From positions 1-12,318 of the forward strand of contig DODZ01000051.1 of NCBI GenBank assembly GCA_003524145.1: a stretch of 12,318 nucleotides of DNA, in the 5' to 3' direction. The DNA comes from Candidatus Apopatosoma intestinale (GTDB lineage: Bacteria > Bacillota > Clostridia > Oscillospirales > CAG-272). How positions within the stretch are numbered: the first letter of the stretch is position 1; each line of letters starts with the position of its first letter. Below the pieces are notes generated by a model, which saw only the letters and a program-made list of their open reading frames with translations, was not told the origin of the DNA and did no database searches. Both the position numbers and the translations under genes were made by a program. Below are positions 5,662-12,233 of this stretch, piece after piece.

Positions 5662-6141
5662 TCACTCTGAAATTAAACTAAATGCTGATACAAGCCGGTT
5701 AAAGTCGTCAATAACTACGTATTGTCCTTTTGCGAACTCAATGCACTTTCCCTCACCATAAATGTCCCCAATAGCAAGTATTTTATTATCCGGATCATAA
5801 TACTTCTTTTTGCAGAACTGCTCATAATCAGAATAGTATACGCCATCTGCATGCGGAAAATCAATCTCCACATATATACATCCAGCGGAAGCAGTAGGTT
5901 TTTTAAGTTTTGCAGTTTCACAGCTCAAAAAAACCTGATTTCCCAAGAAGTGTTCTAGTTTATACTTGTTCTCTGTAACAACTGATGTGGCAATTTCAAA
6001 CGACCAATGGTACGGATAAACCGAAAAAGGACATATTGATGGTGACGGAACATAAATCATTGAACCATCACCTGTGATAACTGATTTCCCCTGTTTTATT
6101 TCATCACATGGCTCGTATACAATACATATTTGCTTTTTCAT
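5662..6141 (-). CDS. Candidate orphan immunity protein downstream of an Rhs tip
   Basis: This 159-residue protein is not one I recognise. It has no signal peptide or membrane segment and looks cytosolic and mildly acidic. It is rich in aromatic residues and beta-strand-like segments, such as 'MIYVPSPSICPFSVYPYHWSF' (split, about 28-48), 'GCIYVEIDF' (about 87-95) and 'KCIEFAKGQYVVIDDF' (about 131-146). Evidence for its role is position: its ATG lies about 40 bases after the end of an Rhs core fragment on the same strand, where polymorphic-toxin systems place the immunity gene. AAGGAG lies five bases before the ATG. No toxin domain is left between the two, so if it is an immunity protein it is an orphan. 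Base composition is more AT-rich than the flanking housekeeping genes, fitting acquired DNA. It could also be an unrelated accessory gene. Confidence 0.6.
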   Translation of the reverse strand: MKKQICIVYEPCDEIKQGKSVITGDGSMIYVPSPSICPFSVYPYHWSFEIATSVVTENKYKLEHFLGNQVFLSCETAKLKKPTASAGCIYVEIDFPHADGVYYSDYEQFCKKKYYDPDNKILAIGDIYGEGKCIEFAKGQYVVIDDFNRLVSAFSLISE

Positions 6142-6183
6142 TTTAACTCCTTAGCAAAAAAATGACCAATTAGTCCCTTCCCA

Positions 6184-6393
6184 TTAATCGTAGTTAATTC
6201 CCAAGCAATCAATATCATCCGCATTTATAAACCTTCTCATAGCAGGGTCATAATAACGGCTGTTGAGATAATAGAGGCTCGTCTCTGAATCGTAATAATA
6301 TCCGCGATAGCGTATGGGGTTATTCTGACCCGGCGTCGATGCATATGTACCACTTATATCACTTATATCAACAGGCAATTTAAGTATATCATC
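6184..6393 (-). pseudogene. Rhs-repeat core fragment (broken toxin carrier)
   Basis: The frame carries the end of an RHS-repeat-associated core domain: 'ISGTYASTPGQNNPIRYRGY' followed by 'YYDSETSLYYLNSRYYDP' and 'RRFINADD', the conserved boundary before the variable C-terminal toxin. Intact carriers are usually over 1000 residues. Here only about 65-70 are left. An in-frame TAA just upstream (near 6394-6396) cuts the N-terminal side, and the protein stops after 'DIDCLGINYD', before any toxin domain. No ribosome binding site precedes the possible TTG start at 6378. The candidate immunity gene follows on the same strand. This is a remnant, not a working toxin. Confidence 0.8.
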
Positions 6394-6491
6394 GAATTAT
6401 TGCAAATGCAAGGTTTTAATGTCAAATTTATTGTTTTTATGTCATAAGGTGTTTTATGAAAGAAAGATGATCGATAAATTCTTAAAAATCG

Positions 6492-6528
6492 TTCGGACAT
6501 TGCATCGGTCACTCCACCAAAAAGAAAA
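6492..6528 (+). repeat. Degenerate tmRNA-3'-end-like sequence with the right copy of the direct repeat
   Basis: TTCGGACA (6492-6499), ATCGG, and then the exact 17-base CTCCACCAAAAAGAAAA (6512-6528) appear in the same order as in the tmRNA 3' end (TTCGGACA at 5355, CTCGG, CTCCACCA). The T-arm is missing, so no tRNA-like fold is possible. As in tmRNA, it runs straight into an A-rich/T-rich terminator hairpin. Confidence 0.45.
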
Positions 6529-6554
6529 ATCCGCATATGCGGATTTTTCTTTTT
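6519..6554. terminator. 36-base perfect palindrome, bidirectional terminator
   Basis: The two 18-base halves (core AAAAATCCGCAT / ATGCGGATTTTT) are exactly complementary, with T-runs at both ends. It lies 36 bases past the stop codon of the minus-strand alpha/beta hydrolase and probably ends the thioredoxin operon. Confidence 0.85.
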
Positions 6555-6590
6555 ACCTATTACTTTTTCACTCTTCACATTTACTCGGAT

Positions 6591-7520
6591 TCATACTTTC
6601 TTTGTCATCCATGAGAGAATATCGCGATAAACCGTATCGCGACAGGTTTCGTTGAGTATTTCGTGGCGTGCGCCTTCATAGAGCTTAATTGTGAGGTCAC
6701 GCACACCGGCTTTCCGGAGCGTTTCATAAATCTTTGTAACACCTGCACCGTAGTCGCCGACGGGATCCATAGAGCCGGAGACAAGGAATATCGGTATGCC
6801 GGATATCGCCATATGGCGGAACCACTCACGCGAGTTTGCATTCTTATTGAGCGTCATAAGGTCGCGCATTGCGGAAACGGTGAATTTGAAGGTGCAGTAT
6901 TTATCCTCGGCATATTTTGATATTTTCTCTTTGTCGCGCGTCAGCCAGTCGTAGGGTGTTTCGCCTTCAAATTTCTTGCCGAAGGAGCCGAATGCCATAT
7001 CATCAACCTTTTTTGATACGTACTTCTCGCCCTTCGCGGCGGCAATAGCCGTAGTGAGCGCGATTCCTGCCTCTGCCGCAGAATTTTTTGCGCCGGTGCC
7101 CATGATTATCAGTGCATTATATGAGTAAGGGTGATAAAATGCCGTGAGCCGCGCGATAAACGAGCCCATGCTGTGTCCGAGCAGAACCATGCGCAGTGCC
7201 GGATATTCAGCCTTTATCGCAGAGCCGACTGTGAAAACGTCTTCAACCATGATGCGCCAGCCGTCCTTGGAGGCGATAAAGCCGAGCTCATCATCTCCGC
7301 GCACGGTCTTTCCGTGACCGAGATGGTCATGTGCAACGCAGACAAAGCCGTTTTCCGCCATGAAGCCCATGAAATCATCATATCTCTCGATATGCTCGGT
7401 CATGCCGTGGCTTATCTGGAGAATACCTTTTTTCTCTCCATCGGGAATATATACCTTCACATTGAGCGAATGAATCTTATCACCGCTCGGGATTTTTCTG
7501 TATTCTACGGAGTAACTCAT
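6591..7520 (-). CDS. Alpha/beta hydrolase, lysophospholipase / monoacylglycerol lipase-like
   Basis: The 309-residue protein is a full-length serine hydrolase of the monoacylglycerol lipase/lysophospholipase type (Hydrolase_4). The oxyanion-hole motif 'SHGMTEH' is at 37-43, followed by 'YDDFMGFMAENGFVCVAHDH' (47-66) and 'LGHG'. The nucleophile elbow is 'GHSMG' at 115-119 (S117). The acidic partner is most likely D252 in 'SGSMDPVGDYG', and the catalytic histidine is H286 in 'EGARHEILNE'. A lid region lies about 140-215. There is no signal peptide, so it is expected in the cytoplasm, where it would cleave acyl glycerols or lysophospholipids; the true substrate is unknown. GGAGG precedes the ATG, and the Nudix stop codon is 11 bases upstream, so it is the last gene of the thioredoxin operon. 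Confidence 0.88.
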   Translation of the reverse strand: MSYSVEYRKIPSGDKIHSLNVKVYIPDGEKKGILQISHGMTEHIERYDDFMGFMAENGFVCVAHDHLGHGKTVRGDDELGFIASKDGWRIMVEDVFTVGSAIKAEYPALRMVLLGHSMGSFIARLTAFYHPYSYNALIIMGTGAKNSAAEAGIALTTAIAAAKGEKYVSKKVDDMAFGSFGKKFEGETPYDWLTRDKEKISKYAEDKYCTFKFTVSAMRDLMTLNKNANSREWFRHMAISGIPIFLVSGSMDPVGDYGAGVTKIYETLRKAGVRDLTIKLYEGARHEILNETCRDTVYRDILSWMTKKV

Positions 7521-7531
7521 TTTCTCCCTCC

Positions 7532-8092
7532 TCAGATACCTTTTTCGAGCAGATATGCACGAAGCACGGCAGCCTGTGTTTTGGAATCGGGGATTTTACC
7601 CTCCATTATCTCGTGCACCAGCTCCTCGAGCGGAACCTCGCAGAGATTGAGAAATTCATCGTCATCGAGCTTGCGCTCTGCGTATTTCAACTCCTTTGCC
7701 ACATACATATGTATTATTTCATCCGAATAAGCGCAGGTGGGTATCAGCTCGCCGAGGTAAATGAGCCTGCCCGCCGTGATACCCGTTTCCTCGAGAAGCT
7801 CGCGGCGCACTGCTTCCTCCGGAGGTTCACTCTTGGAATTGAGCTTGCCCGCGGGGATTTCCGTCATCACTCTTGCGACCGGATAGCGGTACTGATACTC
7901 TATTATCACCTTGCCGTCGTCCGTTATCGGAACAACGCATGCCGCGCCGACATGGCGGATATATTCGCGCTTTGCCTTATCGCCGTTCGGAAGTTCTATA
8001 TCATCGCTGTAAACATCGAGAAGTCTGCCGCGGAATACCGAGGTCGAATTTATCTGTTTTTCAATGAGGTCTGTGTTTTCAAATTGCTTCAT
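7532..8092 (-). CDS. Nudix hydrolase, ADP-ribose pyrophosphatase-like
   Basis: This 186-residue enzyme is expected to hydrolyse ADP-ribose or similar nucleotide sugars to AMP and a sugar phosphate. The Nudix box runs from G82 to I105, with the metal-binding core 'RRELLEETGI' at 96-105 (E98, E101, E102). Spacing from G82 to E89 is one residue longer than the classical G-x5-E; the rest (E-x7-RE-U-x-EE-x-G) is exact. 'TEIPAGKL' at 77-84 before the box, and the downstream 'LGELIPTCAYSDEIIHMYVA' (113-132), are typical of ADP-ribose pyrophosphatases (NudF type), including the conserved proline of that group. AAGGAG lies inside the 3' end of the FTR-like gene, and only two bases separate the genes, so translation is probably coupled. 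The role beside redox genes may be clearance of ADP-ribose or oxidised nucleotides (inference). Confidence 0.88.
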   Translation of the reverse strand: MKQFENTDLIEKQINSTSVFRGRLLDVYSDDIELPNGDKAKREYIRHVGAACVVPITDDGKVIIEYQYRYPVARVMTEIPAGKLNSKSEPPEEAVRRELLEETGITAGRLIYLGELIPTCAYSDEIIHMYVAKELKYAERKLDDDEFLNLCEVPLEELVHEIMEGKIPDSKTQAAVLRAYLLEKGI

Positions 8093-8094
8093 TT

Positions 8095-8295
8095 TTATTT
8101 CTCCTTGTAGTAAAGCATACAGTGGCAGTAACCCTCGAAATCAGGGTCGGCTATCTGCTCGCGGAATTCCTTGCACATACATTTGTTGTCTTCCGTATGC
8201 GCTGTTTTGCAGGGGCAATAGCCGCCTGTGCGGCGCAGTCCCTCACGGATATTTTCCACTATTTCCTTGTTTTCATTGAGGCGTACTTTTCCCAT
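8095..8295 (-). CDS. Ferredoxin-thioredoxin reductase catalytic (beta) chain-like protein
   Basis: In plants and cyanobacteria the beta chain uses a [4Fe-4S] cluster and a redox disulfide to pass electrons from ferredoxin to thioredoxin. This 66-residue protein keeps all six expected cysteines in three C-x-C motifs: C27-P-C29, C39-M-C41 and C57-H-C59, with 'KEFREQI' and 'GYCHCMLYYK' as in the family. The middle motif is CMC instead of CPC, and the spacings (9 and 15 residues) differ from the oxygenic form (16 and 8 as I recall it). No variable (alpha) subunit is visible. The start at ATG 8295 (AGAGG before it, 10 bases after the thioredoxin stop) is preferred; a longer frame to 8346 would overlap thioredoxin by 41 bases. 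The adjacent thioredoxin is the obvious partner. Whether ferredoxin is the electron donor is inferred. Confidence 0.85.
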   Translation of the reverse strand: MGKVRLNENKEIVENIREGLRRTGGYCPCKTAHTEDNKCMCKEFREQIADPDFEGYCHCMLYYKEK

Positions 8296-8305
8296 ATTGC
8301 ACCTC

Positions 8306-8611
8306 TCATGATTCCGAGATAAGCTCTGCAAGTGCTTCTTTTGCACGGTAGCCGACGGATTTGTTCACTATCTCACCACCGCGGAAAAAGAGAAGCGTAG
8401 GTATGCTCGCAATGCCGTACTTTGCGGCAAGCTCGCCCTGCTCATCAACATTTACCTTGCCGATTTTTACTTCGGGATATTCTTCTGCCAGCTCATCGAT
8501 GACAGGAGAGAGCATTTTGCAGGGCATACACCATGAAGCCCAGAAATCCACAATGCAGAGCCCGTCATGCGAGAGTATTTCTTTTTCAAAATTGTTTTTT
8601 GTCAGTTCCAT
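8306..8611 (-). CDS. trxA: Thioredoxin
   Basis: This is a standard-length thioredoxin (101 residues), a cytoplasmic disulfide reductase. The fold is clear: 'LCIVDFWASWCMPCKMLSPV' (18-37) carries the active site W27-C28-M29-P30-C31, 'VKIGKVNVDE' (48-57) follows, and the cis-proline is P71 in 'IASIPTLLFF'. The active-site dipeptide is Met-Pro where most thioredoxins have Gly-Pro; this changes the redox potential or partner choice in other thioredoxin-fold proteins. The ATG at 8611 (AAAGGA about ten bases before) is chosen over the upstream ATG at 8650, because the latter lies at the predicted transcription start of the promoter at 8655-8683. It is the first gene of a four-gene operon whose second gene encodes an FTR-like protein, probably its reductase. 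Confidence 0.93.
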   Translation of the reverse strand: MELTKNNFEKEILSHDGLCIVDFWASWCMPCKMLSPVIDELAEEYPEVKIGKVNVDEQGELAAKYGIASIPTLLFFRGGEIVNKSVGYRAKEALAELISES

Positions 8612-8654
8612 AGTTTTTCGTCCTTTCTTTTTTAAAAATTGTCTTTTCATCTAC

Positions 8655-8683
8655 AGTATATAATATATTCTTCCATTTTTCAA
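8655..8683 (-). promoter_or_regulatory. Promoter of the thioredoxin operon
   Basis: Read on the minus strand: TTGAAA (8683-8678), a 17-base spacer, TATACT (8660-8655). The -35 box overlaps the stop codon of dapL (8680-8682), and no terminator separates the two units, so read-through from dapF-dapL is likely in addition. Confidence 0.75.
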
Positions 8684-9882
8684 GGGCTATATAAGGTAAA
8701 ATTGTTATCACTTTGTAAAAATTTGTCCATCAGTGCCGTTGCCTCGATAATATTTTTGCGCGAGGCAAATGCCGTCAGGCGAAAATAACCCTCTCCGAAC
8801 GCGCCGAAGCCCGAGCCAGGCGTGCCGACTACGCCCGCATGCAGGAGCGCCTCGAAAAACCGTTGCGAATTACCGCACCGGAGCCAGAGATAAGGCGAAT
8901 TTCTGCCACCCGAGAAATATACTCCGCGGCGGCGGAGTACCTCGGCGAGTATAGCGGCGTTCTCCGCGTAATAGTCGATATTTGAGCGAAGGAGCGGCTT
9001 GCATTCTTCGGAGAGCGCCGCTTCGGCACCGCGCTGGATTATGTATGATACGCCGTTGAACTTCATATTCTGCCTGCGTGACCAGAGCGCACGCACCTCG
9101 GCACCGCTTATGCGAAGCTCGCGCGGGATAGCACACCAAGAGCATCGCACGCCGGTCATTCCCGCGGCTTTTGAAAAACTGCCCGTCTCAACAGCGCAGT
9201 ATTTCGCTTCGGGAATTTCAAAAATGCTGTGCGGAAGGCTGTCGCGGATATATGCCTCGTATGCACAATCGAATATAATCAGCGAACCGCTTTTGAGGGC
9301 GAAATCGACCCATGCGGAAAGCCCCGCCCTGTCATATGCCGCGCCTGTGGGATTTGCCGGCGAGCAGATTGAGATAAGACAGCCGCCGAGCGGGAAATCC
9401 TTTGGCGGGGGAGGAAGAAATCCGTTCTCGCGCGTGGCGGGCAGCGAAACAAGCCTTTTGCCGCGCAGCAGACAGCTTTCACCGAAAACGGGATATGAGG
9501 GTGAGAGCTGCATGGCGCATGAGAAATCGAAAAGCTCCTGAATGGCGGAGAGATCGCTTTTCGCCCCATCGGAGATGAAAATTTCGTCCCACGAGAGCGC
9601 AATGCCAAAATCCGCGTACCGTGCCGCCAGCTTCTCGCGCAGGAAGGGGTAACCGCCATCCGGCGGATAACCGCGAAAGCCGCACGGTGTGCTCATTTCG
9701 AGAGATGCCTCAGCCATGGCACGTGATATCGGATACGGAAGCGGAAGCGTTACATCGCCTATGCCGAGGTTTATCACATCAGATTTTGGATGCTCTTTTT
9801 TATAATCTGCCAGCCGCCGTGCCACATCTGCAAAAATATAATTTTCCGGAATGCGCGTGAAATTTTCATTTGCCGAAATCAA
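8680..9882 (-). CDS. dapL: LL-diaminopimelate aminotransferase
   Basis: DapL converts tetrahydrodipicolinate directly to LL-diaminopimelate with glutamate as amino donor, replacing several steps of the acylated pathways. The 400-residue, PLP-dependent fold-I enzyme is close to the family length. It keeps the N-terminal 'NYIFADVARRLADYK' (14-28), 'INLGIGDVTLPLP' (37-49), 'GYPPDGGYPFLRE' (71-83), 'ISDGAKSD' (103-110), 'SPANPTG' (174-180, N177 binding PLP), D205 and Y208 in 'IIFDCAYEAYI', the PLP lysine K238 in 'SFSKAAGMTGVR' (235-246) and substrate arginine R368 in 'YFRLTAF'. The start is TTG at 9882 with GGAGG seven bases upstream. The TTG overlaps the dapF stop codon in the string TTGA, which points to coupled translation. 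Its stop codon falls in the -35 box of the thioredoxin promoter. Confidence 0.93.
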   Translation of the reverse strand: MISANENFTRIPENYIFADVARRLADYKKEHPKSDVINLGIGDVTLPLPYPISRAMAEASLEMSTPCGFRGYPPDGGYPFLREKLAARYADFGIALSWDEIFISDGAKSDLSAIQELFDFSCAMQLSPSYPVFGESCLLRGKRLVSLPATRENGFLPPPPKDFPLGGCLISICSPANPTGAAYDRAGLSAWVDFALKSGSLIIFDCAYEAYIRDSLPHSIFEIPEAKYCAVETGSFSKAAGMTGVRCSWCAIPRELRISGAEVRALWSRRQNMKFNGVSYIIQRGAEAALSEECKPLLRSNIDYYAENAAILAEVLRRRGVYFSGGRNSPYLWLRCGNSQRFFEALLHAGVVGTPGSGFGAFGEGYFRLTAFASRKNIIEATALMDKFLQSDNNFTLYSP

Positions 9883-10742
9883 AGCTTATCCTCCGTATCG
9901 TAAAATGTGCCGTCAAAAACGGTTTCCGCCGTGCCGGAGAGCAGAACACGGAAATTCTTTTTTACAGTGGCTTCAAAATCGCCGCCGCGCATATGAATTT
10001 TTATCGGCGTATCATACGGTAACAGGCAGTGATGGACGGCGGCGGCGGCAGAAGCGCACGCTCCCGTGCCGCAGGCGAGCGTTTCACCCGTGCCGCGCTC
10101 CCATACGCGCATATATATTTCGCCTCCGGCAACGCGGGCAAATTCCGCATTCACGCCCTCGGGAAAGAGAGGGTGATTAGCGAGCGCCGCGCCGATTCCC
10201 GCAAGATCTGTTTTTTCGGGGTCATCGGTGAAAAAGACGGCATGCGGATTTCCCATGGAAATGCAGGTGGCGCGGCAACTGCCGCCGAGAAGCCCGCCGA
10301 TTGTGATGTAGCCCTCACGGTCGGGCGCGGCAAGCACGGGAACATCGGCGGCGAGAAACGATGCTCGCCCCATATCGGCAAGTGCGCTGACAAATCTGCC
10401 GCCTTTGAGCTTAATCCATAGCCGCCGTATGCCGGATGCCGTTTCGATTACGAGCGAGGTTTTCCTTGTATAGCCGCGCTCATAGAGAAATCTGCCGATG
10501 CACCGCAGAGCATTACCGCACATTTTGCCCTCGCTTCCGTCGGCATTGAACATACGCATTCGCGCATCAGCCTCGGAGGAGGGAAGTATCAGCACTATGC
10601 CGTCCGCTCCGATGCCGAAATGCGGAGGCGACATCTGCCGTGCCAGCTCTGCCGGATTTTTTATTTTCGTTTTGTCGCTCATGCAATCTATGAATATGTA
10701 ATCATTTCCCGCGCCGTGCATTTTTGTAAAAGGAATTGCCAT
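9879..10742 (-). CDS. dapF: Diaminopimelate epimerase
   Basis: DapF interconverts LL- and meso-diaminopimelate, the last shared intermediate for peptidoglycan and lysine, without a cofactor. The 287-residue protein has the two-lobed family layout. It begins 'FTKMHGAGNDYIFID' (5-19), has 'HFGIGADGIVLI' (41-52), then the first catalytic cysteine C75 in 'GKMCGNALRC' (72-81). The second lobe has 'ISMGNPHAVFF' (161-171), 'RVWERGTGETLACGTGACA' (212-230) with catalytic C224, and the C-terminal 'VLLSGTAETVFDGTF' (266-280). GGAGGGG precedes the ATG. It is the first gene of a dapF-dapL operon that provides LL- and then meso-diaminopimelate, and the two reading frames overlap by four bases. GC content of this pair is clearly higher than at the right end of the window. 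Confidence 0.96.
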   Translation of the reverse strand: MAIPFTKMHGAGNDYIFIDCMSDKTKIKNPAELARQMSPPHFGIGADGIVLILPSSEADARMRMFNADGSEGKMCGNALRCIGRFLYERGYTRKTSLVIETASGIRRLWIKLKGGRFVSALADMGRASFLAADVPVLAAPDREGYITIGGLLGGSCRATCISMGNPHAVFFTDDPEKTDLAGIGAALANHPLFPEGVNAEFARVAGGEIYMRVWERGTGETLACGTGACASAAAAVHHCLLPYDTPIKIHMRGGDFEATVKKNFRVLLSGTAETVFDGTFYDTEDKL

Positions 10743-10774
10743 TTTCGTCCCCTCCGCGTTATTTTTCTCGGTGT

Positions 10775-10803
10775 ATTATATGAAAACGGCGGATTTTTGT
10801 TAA
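10775..10803 (-). promoter_or_regulatory. Promoter of dapF-dapL
   Basis: Read on the minus strand: TTAACA (10803-10798), a 17-base spacer, and consensus TATAAT (10780-10775). No riboswitch-like leader fits, because only about 30 bases separate the -10 box from the dapF start codon. Confidence 0.8.
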
Positions 10804-10932
10804 AACGGAGCGGAGAAATGAGACTGCATGCTATAGAACTTTTCAGACCATCGCGGGAATCAAGCAAAGCTTCGCAAATCGGTCAATTCACTACTGGGGC
10901 AAAACTTATAATAAAATATTTTGTCTGCAACT

Positions 10933-10969
10933 AAAAATATCCTCACGCGGAATGCGTGAGGATATTTTT
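10933..10969 (-). terminator. Terminator after the secreted protein gene
   Basis: A 16-base perfect stem (10933-10948 with 10954-10969, core ATCCTCACGC) with a five-base loop lies 16 bases past the stop codon. A and T tracts flank it on both strands. The 130 bases between it and the dapF promoter hold no convincing gene. Confidence 0.85.
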
Positions 10970-10984
10970 ATGTATAATGGTGAA

Positions 10985-11779
10985 TTATTCTGTTACGGGG
11001 TCGGGATTGACGCTCCAAGGGAGGTTGCAAGTGGGACCTGTGCAAGGGAGTTCGACCCAAGTGGTACTACCGAAGCTTTCGTAGCAATCACTGCATCCGA
11101 TTTCATAAAGATAAAAATGGCTTGAACCGGAATGATAATGCTGACCTGTCCATTTGGCAATTGAAGCACTGCCGTGAGCGGTTTTATAAAGTATAAATCT
11201 TATCTCGCTTTCGTAAGTAATTGTTGAAGGGTAATAGCGACCAAAATAATAAAACTCATTTGTCCAATTAACATTATTTGACGGTTCCTGATTGAATTTC
11301 AAAACAGCAGTTTCGCCCGGTTTGTGAAGCCAGCCCACAGAGGTCAATTTTGCTACATGATAGTCATTCCACCTTGTATTGTCTTGCATTACATAGTCCA
11401 ATGTTTCATCTTTTCTTATGGCAATTACATTTTCCCATATTCCGATAGAATCCGGACAGTTAACCTGTATTCTTACGCAAGCATATCCCAAATCGCCATT
11501 CAAATCAGCATCAATGACTTCTGCAAGATCAGTGATGCTGCCTAAATGATTGTAACTCCTGCCTGAAAACTCTCCCGGCTGACGAACGCGTTCTGTGCGA
11601 CCGATTGCAAATGCATAGCAATTATAGTTTAGCATTGTGGAAGGATCCCATGCATATAAAGTACTGTTTTCTAATGTATACGATAATGCGTTGGGGGCAA
11701 GTTCAGCTGCTAAAATATTAGTACTGAAAGATAAAATCATGCAAACAGATATTATAATGGCAATCAATCTTTTCTTCAT
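10985..11779 (-). CDS. Secreted cysteine-peptidase-like protein
   Basis: This 264-residue protein has a clear Sec signal peptide: 'MKKR', a hydrophobic core 5-22 and an 'ILAA' cleavage region near residue 25. The mature part begins with 'NYNCYAFAIGR' (51-61); an 'NCYA-[FY]-A' motif with a later 'DYH' (D139-Y140-H141) followed by 'GWLHKPG' (149-155) is a pattern I associate with papain-like/CHAP-like cysteine peptidase folds, so C54 and H141 are the probable catalytic pair. The C-terminal part (200-251) is rich in histidine and cysteine (H214, H216, H221, C229, C232, C246, C251) and may bind a metal such as zinc. No family is assigned with certainty and activity is inferred. AAGGAGG precedes the ATG. 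The lipoprotein gene lies 50 bases upstream on the same strand, so the two are probably one transcript. Confidence 0.65.
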   Translation of the reverse strand: MKKRLIAIIISVCMILSFSTNILAAELAPNALSYTLENSTLYAWDPSTMLNYNCYAFAIGRTERVRQPGEFSGRSYNHLGSITDLAEVIDADLNGDLGYACVRIQVNCPDSIGIWENVIAIRKDETLDYVMQDNTRWNDYHVAKLTSVGWLHKPGETAVLKFNQEPSNNVNWTNEFYYFGRYYPSTITYESEIRFILYKTAHGSASIAKWTGQHYHSGSSHFYLYEIGCSDCYESFGSTTWVELPCTGPTCNLPWSVNPDPVTE

Positions 11780-11829
11780 TTTTGTCCTCCTTGTCGATTA
11801 TCAAAGTTTATGCAAGTCAACTTGTTACT

Positions 11830-12204
11830 TTATTTTTCGCTTGTTTCTCGATTATAAAATGTTGGATATCCGTAATACTCCCTTACGATGTCATTTATTT
11901 CTTTAATAAGTTTTATACGAGCGTTTTCATAACTAATGGTAAGTTCATGTATACTGTAAATATCATTTTCGAGAGATGCTATAACACTTTTAAAATCCAT
12001 GTCAGCGCATTCTTCGGGAATAGTAGCTCCATGCTCTGTAATAAATTTATAGAGCTCCTCATTGCTCAAAGACGAAAGCAGCACCTTTCCTTTCGGTAGG
12101 TTGTCCGCCGTTATTCTACTGGGCTTTTCTTTTTCGCCACAGGCGGAAAGCATGAGCACCGCCATGGCGATGACCAAGAGTAAGGCTAAAATTCTTTTTT
12201 TCAT
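11830..12204 (-). CDS. Small predicted lipoprotein of unknown function
   Basis: The ATG at 12204 is chosen because GGAGGAG lies just before it and the product then begins with a classical lipoprotein signal: 'MKKRILALLLVIAMAVLM' and the lipobox L19-S20-A21-C22. The start 42 bases further upstream lacks a binding site and would spoil the signal. After lipidation and cleavage at C22 about 100 residues remain outside the membrane: a charged linker 'GEKEKPSR', then predicted helices such as 'LSNEELYKFITEHGA' and 'YENARIKLIKEINDIVREYY'. I do not recognise the fold. Total length is 124 residues. It precedes the secreted cysteine-peptidase-like gene and lies after a terminator, so it opens a new unit, although no strong promoter is seen in the short gap. 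Confidence 0.75.
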   Translation of the reverse strand: MKKRILALLLVIAMAVLMLSACGEKEKPSRITADNLPKGKVLLSSLSNEELYKFITEHGATIPEECADMDFKSVIASLENDIYSIHELTISYENARIKLIKEINDIVREYYGYPTFYNRETSEK

Positions 12205-12233
12205 ATAATCTCCTCCTGAAATTTTTATTCTGA

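Noticed and set aside
6416..6518. Possible tRNA gene ending in CTCCACCA
   Set aside because: No T-arm, anticodon arm or acceptor pairing can be formed; only a 3'-end-like remnant.
7131..8110. Plus-strand frames of 199 and 165 codons
   Set aside because: They mirror the hydrolase and Nudix genes, whose catalytic motifs are clear on the minus strand.
10818..10934. 38-codon plus-strand frame after a GGAG-like sequence
   Set aside because: Spacing to the ATG is too short, no promoter is visible and the product has no recognisable pattern.
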